From Arenibacter certesii DSM 19833 (GTDB taxonomy: Bacteria; Bacteroidota; Bacteroidia; Flavobacteriales; Flavobacteriaceae), in assembly GCF_000429545.1 (NCBI RefSeq), contig NZ_AUCB01000032.1, positions 1 through 64,000 of the forward strand: a stretch of DNA of 64,000 bases. The letters run 5' to 3'. The translations under genes and the position numbers were made by a program. The notes beneath the pieces are model-generated. The model made no database searches, was not told where the DNA came from, and saw only the letters and a list, made by a program, of their open reading frames with translations. The first letter of the stretch is position 1. Every line of letters starts with the position of its first letter. This document shows, piece after piece, positions 8,709 through 17,919 of this stretch.

Positions 8709-8873
8709 CTATTCGGCTTTGCGTTTTGGGTCCCTTTTCGCTTCCTTAAGTCCTTTCATTAATATCCATTCTATCTGACCATTCACACTCCGAAATTCGT
8801 CTGAAGCCCATTTTTCGATTGCCTTCAGCATCTCTTCGTTTAGTCTCAGGGCAAAAGCTTTCTTTTTACTCAT
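8709..8873 (-). CDS. Arc-type ribbon-helix-helix DNA-binding protein
   Basis: 54 residues (ATG 8871-8873, stop 8709-8711). It begins MSKKKAFALRLNEEMLKAI, continues EKWASDEFRSVNGQIEWIL and ends with a basic tail KEAKRDPKRKAE. The pattern is a short basic beta strand (KAFALRL), helix A (EEMLKAIEKWA), a turn with SVNGQ, and helix B (IEWILMKGLKEA). That is the Arc/MetJ ribbon-helix-helix fold, which binds DNA as a dimer at inverted half-sites. It lies 137 bp downstream of the SPFH gene on the same strand. A palindrome upstream of that gene (9886-9910) could be its operator; that link is my inference. Confidence 0.8.
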   Translation of the reverse strand: MSKKKAFALRLNEEMLKAIEKWASDEFRSVNGQIEWILMKGLKEAKRDPKRKAE

Positions 8874-9010
8874 TTTAAGTTTATATCTATTTTATCCCAA
8901 TTCAAGAACTACTTGCTAAATAGTTTACAGACTATATTTAAGGCTTAAATGTTATTATTTCCTATCAATATCTTCTTTGATCTGTTATAACTCTGAATAT
9001 TATCTTCAGC

Positions 9011-9871
9011 CTAGTGATTTAAGGTTCCCGAGTTTACTACTGGAGAAACGTCTTTATCAGAACATAGTACAACCATAAGGTTGCTAACCATTGCCGCTCT
9101 TCTTTCATCGTCCAGGTCAACAATATTTTTTTTACTAAGATGATCTAAAGCCATTTCCACCATACTTACCGCACCTTCAACAATCTTATGTCTAGCCGCC
9201 ACAATTGCTGTTGCTTGTTGCCTTTTTAGCATGGCATTGGCTATTTCTTGGGCGTAAGCCAAATACCCGATCCTCGCTTCCAAAACTTCTATTCCAGCCA
9301 TAGATAAACGTTCCTGTACTTCTTTTTCCAAGGCATCGCTTACCTCGTTAACACTAGAACGCAACGTAATATCTTCATCTACACCCTCATCAGCAAAATT
9401 ATCGTACGGATACATGCTGGCCAGCTTACGTACCGCGGCATCGGTCTGTACGCGGACAAAATTTATATATTCGTCTACCTCAAAAGCAGCTTTGTAGGTA
9501 TTGGTAACTCTCCATACTAGAATGGTGCTGATCATAATCGGATTTCCAAGCTTGTCGTTTACCTTTAATCGTTCACTATCAAAATTACTTGCCCTCAATG
9601 AAATTTTCTTTTTGGAATAAAACGGATTTACCCAAAATAGGCCATTGGTCTTAATTGTACCTATGTATTTTCCAAATAATAGTAGCACCCTAGAGCCATT
9701 GGGGTTTACCAATACAAAGCCAGGAAGAGTTAGTAGAATTATTATTCCTAGAGGAAAGGCGTAGCGAATCATTCCATTAATGATCAAAATAATGGCACCC
9801 ACTATCATTAAGATTTGCAATCCTAGTATTAGATAACCGCTGGCAGGCGTAATGTTTTTTTCTTGTGTCAT
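9011..9871 (-). CDS. SPFH domain (stomatin/prohibitin-like) membrane protein
   Basis: 286 residues. Two closely spaced hydrophobic segments (about 12-33 and 36-54) anchor it, and an SPFH/Band 7 domain follows: LVNPNGSRVLLLFGKYIGTI, LRASNFDSERLKVNDKLG and VWRVTNTYKAAFEVDEY. A charged helical region (EVSDALEKEVQERLSMAG, then AYAQEIANAMLKRQQATAIV) suits the ring-forming coiled coil of this family. SPFH proteins scaffold membrane microdomains and often modulate proteases. The partner here appears to be the downstream ribbon-helix-helix gene rather than an NfeD or protease gene, a pairing I have no specific function for. Confidence 0.88.
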   Translation of the reverse strand: MTQEKNITPASGYLILGLQILMIVGAIILIINGMIRYAFPLGIIILLTLPGFVLVNPNGSRVLLLFGKYIGTIKTNGLFWVNPFYSKKKISLRASNFDSERLKVNDKLGNPIMISTILVWRVTNTYKAAFEVDEYINFVRVQTDAAVRKLASMYPYDNFADEGVDEDITLRSSVNEVSDALEKEVQERLSMAGIEVLEARIGYLAYAQEIANAMLKRQQATAIVAARHKIVEGAVSMVEMALDHLSKKNIVDLDDERRAAMVSNLMVVLCSDKDVSPVVNSGTLNH

Positions 9872-9885
9872 GGCTTAGTTATTTA

Positions 9886-9910
9886 TTATGATATTAAAAT
9901 GATATCATAA
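9886..9910. promoter_or_regulatory. palindrome upstream of the SPFH gene, candidate operator
   Basis: TTATGATAT, 7 bp, ATATCATAA: perfect 9-bp arms, 15-39 bp before the SPFH start. GATAT half-sites recur at 9890, 9901 and (inverted) about 9917. The position suits autoregulation by the ribbon-helix-helix protein encoded in the same operon. The site is seen; its binding partner is inferred. Confidence 0.45.
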
Positions 9911-10052
9911 ATATATTAAAATATCTATAAAGCCATGCGTTTTTGGTGAAAAAAAACTAAGCGTTTGTCTCACATATACTTAGCCTAATAAAGACGTGCT
10001 ACAAATTATCAATTACAATGGTTGATACCCATAATTTACAGCTTCCAAGAGG

Positions 10053-12299
10053 CTAATTTTTCGCCTTGAAATCTTTGGTTTTTTTCTTATTTGGATTTTT
10101 AAACAGACGTTTAAAGAAACCGTCTCTTTTTACGGGGTCGCAATCCAATTTCGCCAGCACGGAGGAACTTGGAGCTTTAAACCTAGCCTTAGTAATATAA
10201 TCAAAGGACTTATCCGCATTTAATTTCTGCGTCCATAGCGCAAAAATGGGTAATGCAGCGTTAGCACCCTGACCTAAACTGGTGCTTTTAAAACCAATTT
10301 CATGATTGTCTAAACCAACCCAAGTAATATTAAGCAATTTAGGTGTTAATGCTACAAACCATGCATCTTTATTGTTTTGTGTAGTGCCAGTTTTCCCTGC
10401 AATTTCATTTTTTAGTCCGTAGGTAGAACGGAGTCGTGCAGCCGTACCACTATTGACTGTGGCTTTCATCATTTGTATCATGATCTGACTATTTTCATCG
10501 GAAAAAGCAGGTTCTTCAGATATCTCCGGTTTAAACGTAATTAAGGTAGAATCTCTTTCGTTGTTTATATGCTGAATGAGAAAAGGGGTTACTGGCTTTC
10601 CATTGTTGAGGTAACTAGAGAAGGCTCCAGCTAGTTCGTTTATTTTTATCTCTGCAGTACCCAAAGCCAAGGAAGGCGTTTGAGGTAAATTGCTAGTTAT
10701 ACCCATTTTTTTTGCTTGTGACAATACGTTGGGAATGCCAGTTTGCTCTAGGACCTTAACCGCTACGGTATTAACGGAATTACTCAATGCCTCTTCCATG
10801 GAATAGTTGAGGTATGCCTCGTCTTTATTTCCCGAATTGCTGGGGGACCAACCTTCCATATTTTCGTATTCCACTTCTTGTGCAGAGAAGTAGTTGCAGG
10901 GGTCTATTCCACTTTCCAGAGCGGCCGTATAAACAATGGGTTTAAATGCAGATCCAACTTGCCTTTTACTTTGTGAAATATGATCGTATTTAAAATTTTT
11001 AAAATTAATTCCCCCTATCCAAGTTTTTACTGCTCCATTAGATGGATCCAAGGATAGTGATCCCGTATTCAAAAATTTGGCGTAATGTAATATACTGTCT
11101 ATGGAACTGGCCAGTAGGGTAGTGTCTCCTTTCCAATTTGTTAGTGTCATTTGTTTTCTAACTCCCAAGGAATCCATAATTTGAGATTCGTTGAGTCCGG
11201 CAGTTTTTAACTTTCGATAGGCATCCGAACGTTGTATAATTTTAGCGATCAACTTTTTATTAGCTTTCCAGGGTGCATTTTGCCCATAACTTTTTTCAAA
11301 GCTATTTTGAAGGTTTTGCATATGCTCTTGCATGGCTTCTTCAGCCAAAAGCTGCATTTTATAGTCTAAAGTGGTATATATTTTTAATCCTGATGTATAA
11401 ATATTGTATTCCTGTCCTTTCCCTTTTTGTTCCTCTGTCCAATTTAAAAGTTGCTTCCTTACTTCTTCTCTAAAATAGGGAGCAATCCCATCATTATGAT
11501 CATAATCACGATAGTCTAGTTTTAGGGGGGTTAGAACAAGGCTGTCTGCCACCTTTGTTTCTAAATACTCATTTTTTTCCATAGCGCGGATTACTAAATT
11601 CCGTCTTTTAACACTGTTTTCCGGAAACACACGAGGATTATACCCGTAGGTAGCCTTTAACATTCCTACTAGCACAGCACTTTCCTCTAATTTTAAATCT
11701 TTTGCCCCTTTATTAAAAAACTTTAGCGCTGCGCTTTCTATTCCGAAAGTATTATCGCCAAAGGAAACGGTGTTTAGGTACAACATAATAATCTCCTCTT
11801 TGGAATAGAGCTTTTCTAACCTTTTCGCTATGATCATTTCCTTAAATTTAGTAGCCACTAGGTGTAAGGTTCCTGATTTTTCACGTGGATAAAGATTCTT
11901 AGCTAACTGCTGTGTAATAGTACTGCCACCTCCAGAAGATTTATCTTGCATTAAGATGGTCTTGACTCCAACTCTTCCAAGACTGGCGTAATCTATTCCC
12001 GAATGCTCGTAAAATCTTTCGTCCTCAATGGCTATCAAGGCAGAAATTAATTGCGGAGATAAATCTTCGTAAGTTATAGGTTGTCGGTCATATAAATAGT
12101 ATTTTCCGATTAATACGCTATCGGCAGAGTACACTTCAGATGCTCTATCATAGTGGAAATTGGAGAGTGATTTCTTAGATGGGAGTTTGCCCCATGCACC
12201 TAAATATAAACTTAAGAGAAATAGAAGAAACAAGCACACTAATAACGATACTGCAACTATGGCGAATCTAAGGATCGGACTTTTTATCTTTTTCAACAT
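10053..12299 (-). CDS. class A penicillin-binding protein (PBP1A-type)
   Basis: 748 residues. A cytoplasmic basic tail is followed by one membrane segment (about 11-33). The GT51 glycosyltransferase domain shows ALIAIEDERFYEHSGID and GGSTITQQLAKNLYPREKSG with the catalytic Glu. The transpeptidase domain carries SxxK in VGSAFKPIVY, SxN in LSNSVNTVAVK and KTG in AGKTGTTQNNKDAWF. The C-terminus is basic (KRLFKNPNKKKTKDFK). It polymerises and cross-links peptidoglycan at the inner membrane. All catalytic motifs are intact and the length is normal. Confidence 0.95.
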   Translation of the reverse strand: MLKKIKSPILRFAIVAVSLLVCLFLLFLLSLYLGAWGKLPSKKSLSNFHYDRASEVYSADSVLIGKYYLYDRQPITYEDLSPQLISALIAIEDERFYEHSGIDYASLGRVGVKTILMQDKSSGGGSTITQQLAKNLYPREKSGTLHLVATKFKEMIIAKRLEKLYSKEEIIMLYLNTVSFGDNTFGIESAALKFFNKGAKDLKLEESAVLVGMLKATYGYNPRVFPENSVKRRNLVIRAMEKNEYLETKVADSLVLTPLKLDYRDYDHNDGIAPYFREEVRKQLLNWTEEQKGKGQEYNIYTSGLKIYTTLDYKMQLLAEEAMQEHMQNLQNSFEKSYGQNAPWKANKKLIAKIIQRSDAYRKLKTAGLNESQIMDSLGVRKQMTLTNWKGDTTLLASSIDSILHYAKFLNTGSLSLDPSNGAVKTWIGGINFKNFKYDHISQSKRQVGSAFKPIVYTAALESGIDPCNYFSAQEVEYENMEGWSPSNSGNKDEAYLNYSMEEALSNSVNTVAVKVLEQTGIPNVLSQAKKMGITSNLPQTPSLALGTAEIKINELAGAFSSYLNNGKPVTPFLIQHINNERDSTLITFKPEISEEPAFSDENSQIMIQMMKATVNSGTAARLRSTYGLKNEIAGKTGTTQNNKDAWFVALTPKLLNITWVGLDNHEIGFKSTSLGQGANAALPIFALWTQKLNADKSFDYITKARFKAPSSSVLAKLDCDPVKRDGFFKRLFKNPNKKKTKDFKAKN

Positions 12300-12619
12300 T
12301 AGGTTGGTTTTAATGGGTGCAATATCAAATTTATTTACTTATCAGAGGTGTTCCTTAACATTACCTTTTAACTCAAACTGAAAATTTCTTAAACCTAAGA
12401 TTTTGGATTGCCTTGAAAATGCCCTTTATAAGGAGCTGGCATACCTTATATTTAAGAAAGTTGAAAGGAGTTATAATAAAAATTTTCAAAATTTATTTTA
12501 TTGATACATTTTTGAACTATTAGGCCTATTTTTGATTTTTATAAGGGGTTTACAGGCCTCTATAAGCTGTTAACCTGCACAAAAATAAGGTCTAAGCCTC
12601 CAACTAATCTGAATTTGAA
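12300..12619. other. divergent intergenic region
   Basis: AT-rich spacer between the divergent PBP gene and the S1/P1 nuclease gene. It holds a minus-strand TAAATTTG at 12326-12333, suited to the PBP gene. On plus, TTG at 12501-12503 and TATTTTTG at 12527-12534 are 23 bp apart and suited to the nuclease gene. I see no ORF, RNA gene or repeat. Confidence 0.5.
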
Positions 12620-13390
12620 ATGAAAAAAATTATTCTCTCTTGTTTAATCATGGCGCAAATGACTTTTGCCAATGATATGGAATGGTCCAAAACTGGTCAT
12701 AGAACTATTGGAGAAGTAGCACAACATCATTTGACCGGTAAAACAAAAAGAACCTTAAAAAAACTATTAAACGGAGAAAGTTTGGCTTTGGTCTCTAACC
12801 ATGCGGATGAAATAAAAGCAGACCGTAGCTATTCAAAATTTGGTCCTTGGCACTATGTAAATTATCCCATGGATAAGAAGTATACCGAGGTAGAGCCTAG
12901 TAACGCGGGCGATATAGTGATGGGGATAGAAAAGAGCATTGAGATTATAAAGGATAAAAATAGTACAAAGGAAGACAAGGTATTTTACCTAAAAATGTTA
13001 GTGCATTTAATAGGAGACCTCCATCAGCCAATGCATGTGGGTAGATTGGAAGATAAAGGAGGAAATGATATTCAACTTCAATGGTTTGGTAGGGGAACTA
13101 ATTTGCATAGGGTGTGGGATTCTAATATGATTGATGATTATGGCATGAGTTATTCGGAACTAGCTAATAATTTGCCAGAACTTTCCAAAAATCAAATTAA
13201 GGTTATACAAAAGGGAGATGTATATGATTGGGTTGAAGAATCCCACGAGTTATCTGCTGTTTTATATGATTCAGTTGAACCTGGTGAAAAATTGGGGTAT
13301 GCCTATAGCTATAAATATTGGGTTACCGTGGAACAACAGTTGCAAAAAGGCGGACTCCGTTTGGCGAAGGTCCTAAACCAATTATTCTAG
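12620..13390 (+). CDS. S1/P1 family zinc-dependent nuclease, secreted
   Basis: 256 residues. A signal peptide of about 18 residues (MKKIILSCLIMAQMTFAN) is followed closely by WSKTGHRTIGEVAQHHL. In the S1/P1 family a Trp at the mature N-terminus and nearby His bind the trinuclear zinc centre. Further metal ligands are visible in FGPWHYVNYP, HLIGDLHQPMHVGRLEDKGGND and NLHRVWDSNMID. It should degrade single-stranded DNA and RNA in the periplasm or outside, releasing nucleotides or phosphate. No disulphide cysteines remain in the mature part, unlike fungal members. Confidence 0.92.
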   Translation: MKKIILSCLIMAQMTFANDMEWSKTGHRTIGEVAQHHLTGKTKRTLKKLLNGESLALVSNHADEIKADRSYSKFGPWHYVNYPMDKKYTEVEPSNAGDIVMGIEKSIEIIKDKNSTKEDKVFYLKMLVHLIGDLHQPMHVGRLEDKGGNDIQLQWFGRGTNLHRVWDSNMIDDYGMSYSELANNLPELSKNQIKVIQKGDVYDWVEESHELSAVLYDSVEPGEKLGYAYSYKYWVTVEQQLQKGGLRLAKVLNQLF

Positions 13391-13636
13391 AGGTTGAAAA
13401 GTTAGGTTAGGTCTATAGATACATATAATATAAGTATTTTCCAAAGTTGGGGCAGTTATTTATCAATTGGAAATCGCGCCTTTTTACTTGTAATCGAAAT
13501 TTAATGGAATTGGTCTATACCTAAGACAAATTCTTCATACCTACATGTTAGTAGGATTGAAGTGTGGCGTCAGGATATTGACATTACTCATGCCTGTATT
13601 GTTAAGGGAAGTGCCATACCGAACTTATAAAGGCAT

Positions 13637-13667
13637 AAAAAAAATCGGTTGATAGAGCCGATTTTTT
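13637..13667. terminator. intrinsic terminator between convergent genes
   Basis: AAAATCGG, a 9-nt loop, then CCGATTTT with A/T runs on both sides. It lies right at the 3' end of the AlkB-like gene and can also end transcripts from the nuclease gene. Confidence 0.75.
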
Positions 13668-14270
13668 CTATTTAATCACCCTAAATGTCAGGTTAATTCT
13701 TTCTTCAATACGCCGCTTTGTCTTGGGGATTTGATGCAGCCAATGGTGTTGTGTTTCTCCCTTCATTACCAATAAGCTGCCATGTTGCAAAAGTATTTTA
13801 TGTTTTAAATCGTTGTGCTCTTTGTGTTTTAGATGAAAATAGCGTTCTTGGCCTAAGGTAATGGATGCGATAATAGGGTTTATTCCCAACTCCTTCTCAT
13901 CGTCCGCATGCCAACCATTACTATCGCTGCCATCCCTGTATAAATTAATCAAGCAACTGGTAAACGCTACTTCCGTTCTTTTTAGGAGGAGGTTTCTAAT
14001 CTCCAATAATTCTTTGGAAAAACTATGGGGTTGCATGGTTATACCTGAATATTTATAGGTTTTTCCATTATCCCCATACAAAGCAGTTAGCCTGGGCTGT
14101 AGATAGGTCTTCCCAAATAAGGTAATGGTATCTTGTTGCCATGGTGTATTGTTCTTTAAATAATCAAAACAAATGGTGGCCTGTGAACTGGAAATGAAGT
14201 TAGGATAATAGATAATATCACTATTGGGAAGCTGAAGATCTATTGGTCCTAAAAATAACGGAGTACTCAT
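13668..14270 (-). CDS. AlkB-like 2-oxoglutarate/Fe(II) dioxygenase
   Basis: 200 residues. The family repairs alkylated DNA bases by oxidative demethylation. The iron-binding facial triad is visible as NGWHADDE (HxD) and a distal His in GETQHHWLHQIPK. The 2-oxoglutarate-binding Arg residues sit in RRIEERINLTFR, about as in AlkB homologues. YKYSGITMQPHSF resembles the nucleotide-recognition lid of the family. There is no adjacent ada gene. The gene is monocistronic and convergent with the nuclease gene. Confidence 0.9.
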   Translation of the reverse strand: MSTPLFLGPIDLQLPNSDIIYYPNFISSSQATICFDYLKNNTPWQQDTITLFGKTYLQPRLTALYGDNGKTYKYSGITMQPHSFSKELLEIRNLLLKRTEVAFTSCLINLYRDGSDSNGWHADDEKELGINPIIASITLGQERYFHLKHKEHNDLKHKILLQHGSLLVMKGETQHHWLHQIPKTKRRIEERINLTFRVIK

Positions 14271-14584
14271 TTAAAATCCGATTAATTGATTGTTTTTTAT
14301 TGCACTATTATTCGAAATGTCCTGCTTTTACCCCTATAAATCAAAAGATAAAGATATGGAAATAAGCCACTTTATTCAGTGATATTAATTTTATGGCTAC
14401 TTTAAATGTCAGTGGATTTTAATTTATAACAGATCTTATCGTTGCTGACAATTGGCCTATGGAATTTGAGTTCCGCCCAAATTTTCACGTCTATTGTTTA
14501 CTTCAGGTTATTTCCTTTTTCAATTGTAATTAACTTGCAATGAAGATGAAGGTATAGCGATTTATTAAAGGCTGCGATCTTGTA
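14271..14584. other. intergenic region without recognisable features
   Basis: 314 bp of AT-rich sequence between two minus-strand genes. It should contain the promoter of the AlkB-like gene (right side) and the 3' end of the MOSC transcript region. I found no convincing terminator, ORF or repeat. Confidence 0.4.
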
Positions 14585-15217
14585 TTATAAATACTTTAAA
14601 AGGCGTAACCGTTTGTATTCTGGAACAGCAAGATTATTAATCGCTTTCTGTAATAAGAATGGATTTTTATGCTTAGAAAGGATAACAGTGAAGCATTCTG
14701 CAACAGTTAGCGTGTTTGTAGATTGCTGAACAAGCTCAATGGTATCTCCTTTAACAACACTTCCTTCCTCTAGAATTCTTACATAAGTCCCAGGTTTACC
14801 GTAGGCTAAATACTTTTCTATGATATGAGGGTCATTAAATCGCACTTTCAATTTATAACACGGTTCCCTAGGTGTGGAAATTTGCACTAAAGCGGTTCCA
14901 ATCCTATAAACATCTCCAATTCTAGTAGTTGAATCATCCATGCCTTCGGTAGTTAAATTTTCTCCAAACATGCCCCAATCCCACTTGAGGTTCGGGTAGA
15001 TTGCCTTCCAATACTCATAGTGTTCAGATGCAAATAAGAAGCAAGCCTTGTGAATACCGCCATGATGCTTACGATCCACGACAGTATCATTTTCTACATC
15101 AGTTTTCCCTAAGAATAAAGGTTGATTGGCGGGATATTTATAAATCCCGGTTTGCTCTTCCTTTCCATTCCACAGAAAAGTAGTTGCGGCACCTATGTTC
15201 GTACTAATAATTTTCAT
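14585..15217 (-). CDS. MOSC domain protein (YiiM-like)
   Basis: 210 residues. MOSC domains act in sulphur or molybdenum-cofactor chemistry. Visible features are GKTDVENDTVVDRKHHGGIHKACFLF near residues 35-60, WDWGMFGENLTTEGMD, and IGTALVQISTPREPCYKL with the conserved Cys that is thought to carry persulphide. The C-terminal helical tail corresponds to the YiiM 3-alpha domain but is short here. YiiM-type enzymes detoxify N-hydroxylated bases using Moco. That substrate is a family-level inference. Confidence 0.88.
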   Translation of the reverse strand: MKIISTNIGAATTFLWNGKEEQTGIYKYPANQPLFLGKTDVENDTVVDRKHHGGIHKACFLFASEHYEYWKAIYPNLKWDWGMFGENLTTEGMDDSTTRIGDVYRIGTALVQISTPREPCYKLKVRFNDPHIIEKYLAYGKPGTYVRILEEGSVVKGDTIELVQQSTNTLTVAECFTVILSKHKNPFLLQKAINNLAVPEYKRLRLLKYL

Positions 15218-15263
15218 GCTATAAATTTTCGCTTTTTTCGTTTGCCTACTAGTAATGTATGGC

Positions 15264-15626
15264 TTAAATATCTCCCAAGTAATAGTAGGCCCAATAGATT
15301 AAGGCAAATTGCAACGGAATTCTAAGGATTAGCATCCATTTAGGAATTCTGGCTGCTTCTTTTTTTCCTTTTAACATATAAAAATGGACCGAAAGAAATA
15401 CGGTCAACATGGCCATTATCCCATAGAGAGATAAATCTTTTGTTACCGAAAAACAAGCGCCAATTCCTAAAAGTATTTCGGCTAAACCGCTCAAGGCAAC
15501 CAAAAGTTTTGGTTGTGGTAGATATTTGGGCATTATACGGAGATACACCTTGGGATTTATAAAATGCATGGTTCCTGCAAATATGTAGATAACCGACATG
15601 AGGTAAAGATGCCAAGGGTAAGTCAT
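15264..15626 (-). CDS. DoxX-like family membrane protein
   Basis: 120 residues with four membrane helices (about 8-26, 44-62, 68-86, 95-115) and the family feature FAGTMHFINPKVYLRIMP followed by LVALSGLAEILLGIG. The function of such short DoxX proteins is poorly defined. It is encoded 46 bp upstream of the MOSC gene on the same strand and may be cotranscribed with it. Confidence 0.82.
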   Translation of the reverse strand: MTYPWHLYLMSVIYIFAGTMHFINPKVYLRIMPKYLPQPKLLVALSGLAEILLGIGACFSVTKDLSLYGIMAMLTVFLSVHFYMLKGKKEAARIPKWMLILRIPLQFALIYWAYYYLGDI

Positions 15627-15697
15627 GCTAATTTTTTATTTGCGTGAATAATTACAGCTAGGAAGTGCAAGATAGCTAGAATAAAGTTGCGTTTACA

Positions 15698-15705
15698 CAA
15701 ATATA
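15698..15705 (-). promoter_or_regulatory. -7 promoter element for doxX-MOSC
   Basis: TATATTTG on the minus strand, an exact match to TAnnTTTG, about 72 bases before the DoxX start. It directly abuts the htpG terminator hairpin. Confidence 0.45.
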
Positions 15706-15741
15706 AAGGCCGCATCAAAAACTAAATTGATGCGGCCTTTT
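15705..15741 (-). terminator. terminator of htpG
   Basis: AAAGGCCGCATCAA, an 8-nt loop, then TTGATGCGGCCTTT: a perfect 14-bp stem 27 bp beyond the htpG stop codon, flanked by short A/T runs. Confidence 0.85.
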
Positions 15742-15767
15742 GTTTGTAGGTGTGTACTGATTAGTGT

Positions 15768-17654
15768 TTATTTCACCATTTCATAGCTACGCTTAATAAA
15801 ATTGGTAAGCTCTTCTCCTTTAAGTAAACCCTTGGACAAACGCGCCAAATCTAGAGACTGATTTATAAGTCGCTCTTTCTTTTTAGTGGTCTTGGTGTTA
15901 AGGATTTCGGAAACCAACTCGTGATTGGTATTCACTACCAGATTGTACATTTCTGGCATATTTCCCATTCCAAACATTCCGCCTCCACCGGTTTGCTGCA
16001 TCTCCTTCATTCTTCTCAAGAACTCTGGCTCGGTAATAATAAACGGAGAGGCATTGCTATCCATTGCTTCCATCTGAATGGTATAGCTTTTATTATTGAT
16101 TGTTTTTTCGATGTCGGTTTTTAAGGTTTCTTTTTCCTCATCAGAAAGTTTGGAAATTTGGGTATCCTCTTTCTTGATTAGGTTATCCAAATGATCGGCA
16201 TCTACCCTGGTGAAAGATATTTTCTCTTTACTAGTTTCTAGCTTTTGCATTAAATGTGGAACAATAGGAGAATCTAATAATAATACTTCATATCCTTTGT
16301 TCTTGGCAGCTTCTATATAGCTATGCTGCTCCTCTTTGTTGGAGGCGTATAGAATTACCAATTTATCCTCTTTATCGGTCTGATTCCCTTTTATTTTCTC
16401 CTGTAGCTCTTCAAAAGTATAGTACGTACCATCTACCGTAGGGTATAGAGCAAATTTATCTGCCTTTTCATAAAATTTGTCTTCCGATAGCATTCCGTAC
16501 TCTATAACGATTTTTATATCGTTCCATTTGGCCTCAAAATCCTCTCTGTTATTTTTAAACAGTGATGCTAATTTATCGGCAACCTTACGAGTAATATAAG
16601 ATGATATCTTTTTTACAGCGCCATCTGCCTGTAGATAAGATCTAGAAACGTTTAATGGGATGTCTGGAGAATCTATTACCCCGCGAAGCATGGTAAGGAA
16701 TTCTGGTACAATTCCCTCAACGTTATCAGTTACAAATACCTGATTTTGATATAACTGTATCCTATCTTTTTGAGCGCTTAAGTCGTTGGTCAATTTTGGG
16801 AAATACAAAATCCCTGTTAAATTAAAAGGATAGTCAACATTCAGGTGAATGTTGAAAAGAGGCTCCTCAAATTGCATCGGGTAAAGTTCCCTATAAAATC
16901 CTTTGTAATCCTCTTCCTTAAGCTCTGTTGGTAGCTTGGTCCAGGCTGGGTTAGGATTGTTAATAATATTATCTACCTCTTGGGTTGGTGCAGGATCTTC
17001 TTCTTTGGCATCTTCTGGTTTAGGTAAGGTTTCAGTCCTTGTTCCAAATTTAATTGGAATAGGCATAAACTTATTGTACTTGCTCAGTAATTCCTCAATT
17101 CTGCTTTCCTCCAAAAATTCAGTAGAATCCTCAGCAACATGAAGTACAATCTCTGTTCCCCTAGTTTCTTTTTCAGCTTCTTCTAAGGTGAAATTTGGTG
17201 ATCCATCACAAGTCCATCGTGCAGCAGGTGCATCGGTATAGCTCTTGGTGATGATTTCAACCTTTTCAGCAACCATAAAAGCAGAATAGAAACCTAATCC
17301 AAAATGACCGATGATACCTGAGTCTTTTGCGGAATCTTTGTATTTATCCAAGAATTCCTCAGCTCCAGAAAATGCAATGTCGTTTATATACTTTTCAACC
17401 TCTTCTTTAGTCATACCCACACCTTGGTCAATAATGTGGATTTTTTCACCTTCTTTATCTACTTTAATCTCAATAATAGGATTCCCATACTCCACGGATG
17501 CCTCTCCTATAGAGGTTAAATGTTTTAGCTTTAAAGTTGCATCGGTTGCATTGGAAACGAGCTCCCTAAGGAAAATCTCATGGTCGCTATATAAGAATTT
17601 TTTTATGAGCGGAAATATGTTCTCTACGGAAACATTAATCTTGCCTGTGGCCAT
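15768..17654 (-). CDS. htpG: molecular chaperone HtpG (Hsp90)
   Basis: 628 residues, full length. The GHKL ATPase domain shows LRELVSNATDATLKLKHL, HIIDQGVGMTKEEV, GHFGLGFYSAFMVAEKVEI and ETRGTEIVLHV. The middle domain has NVSRSYLQADGAVKKIS with the catalytic Arg region, and the dimerisation domain ends in NFIKRSYEMVK. An acidic linker (PKPEDAKEEDPAPTQE, about 205-220) separates the N and middle domains. A bacterial Hsp90 that folds client proteins in the cytosol. Upstream, TGACA is repeated with 8-bp periodicity (17719-17731), a possible stress-response site. Confidence 0.97.
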   Translation of the reverse strand: MATGKINVSVENIFPLIKKFLYSDHEIFLRELVSNATDATLKLKHLTSIGEASVEYGNPIIEIKVDKEGEKIHIIDQGVGMTKEEVEKYINDIAFSGAEEFLDKYKDSAKDSGIIGHFGLGFYSAFMVAEKVEIITKSYTDAPAARWTCDGSPNFTLEEAEKETRGTEIVLHVAEDSTEFLEESRIEELLSKYNKFMPIPIKFGTRTETLPKPEDAKEEDPAPTQEVDNIINNPNPAWTKLPTELKEEDYKGFYRELYPMQFEEPLFNIHLNVDYPFNLTGILYFPKLTNDLSAQKDRIQLYQNQVFVTDNVEGIVPEFLTMLRGVIDSPDIPLNVSRSYLQADGAVKKISSYITRKVADKLASLFKNNREDFEAKWNDIKIVIEYGMLSEDKFYEKADKFALYPTVDGTYYTFEELQEKIKGNQTDKEDKLVILYASNKEEQHSYIEAAKNKGYEVLLLDSPIVPHLMQKLETSKEKISFTRVDADHLDNLIKKEDTQISKLSDEEKETLKTDIEKTINNKSYTIQMEAMDSNASPFIITEPEFLRRMKEMQQTGGGGMFGMGNMPEMYNLVVNTNHELVSEILNTKTTKKKERLINQSLDLARLSKGLLKGEELTNFIKRSYEMVK

Positions 17655-17919
17655 ACTTCTATAATTTTTATGTTTTACGGAATGTCAAAGTCAAATAAAG
17701 TACCATAATTGAAAATTGTGACAAACTGACACTATGTGTGTAAACAGAAATTATTTTATGTCACTTATGCAGGTCTACAGTGCAATCAGAGATGAAATAC
17801 GGTAATTGTTAAGTTTGAAGGATTTTTTGAACTATTTTGGGGAATCCTAAATAATTTCTCCTACTTTAGATTTAATAAATAACTATTAGGCATAAGCCTA
17901 AACTTTTAAAACAAAGCAG

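Noticed and set aside
8709-9910. Toxin-antitoxin module reading of the ribbon-helix-helix gene
   Set aside because: The upstream partner is an SPFH membrane protein of normal length, not a small toxin; no other small ORF overlaps.
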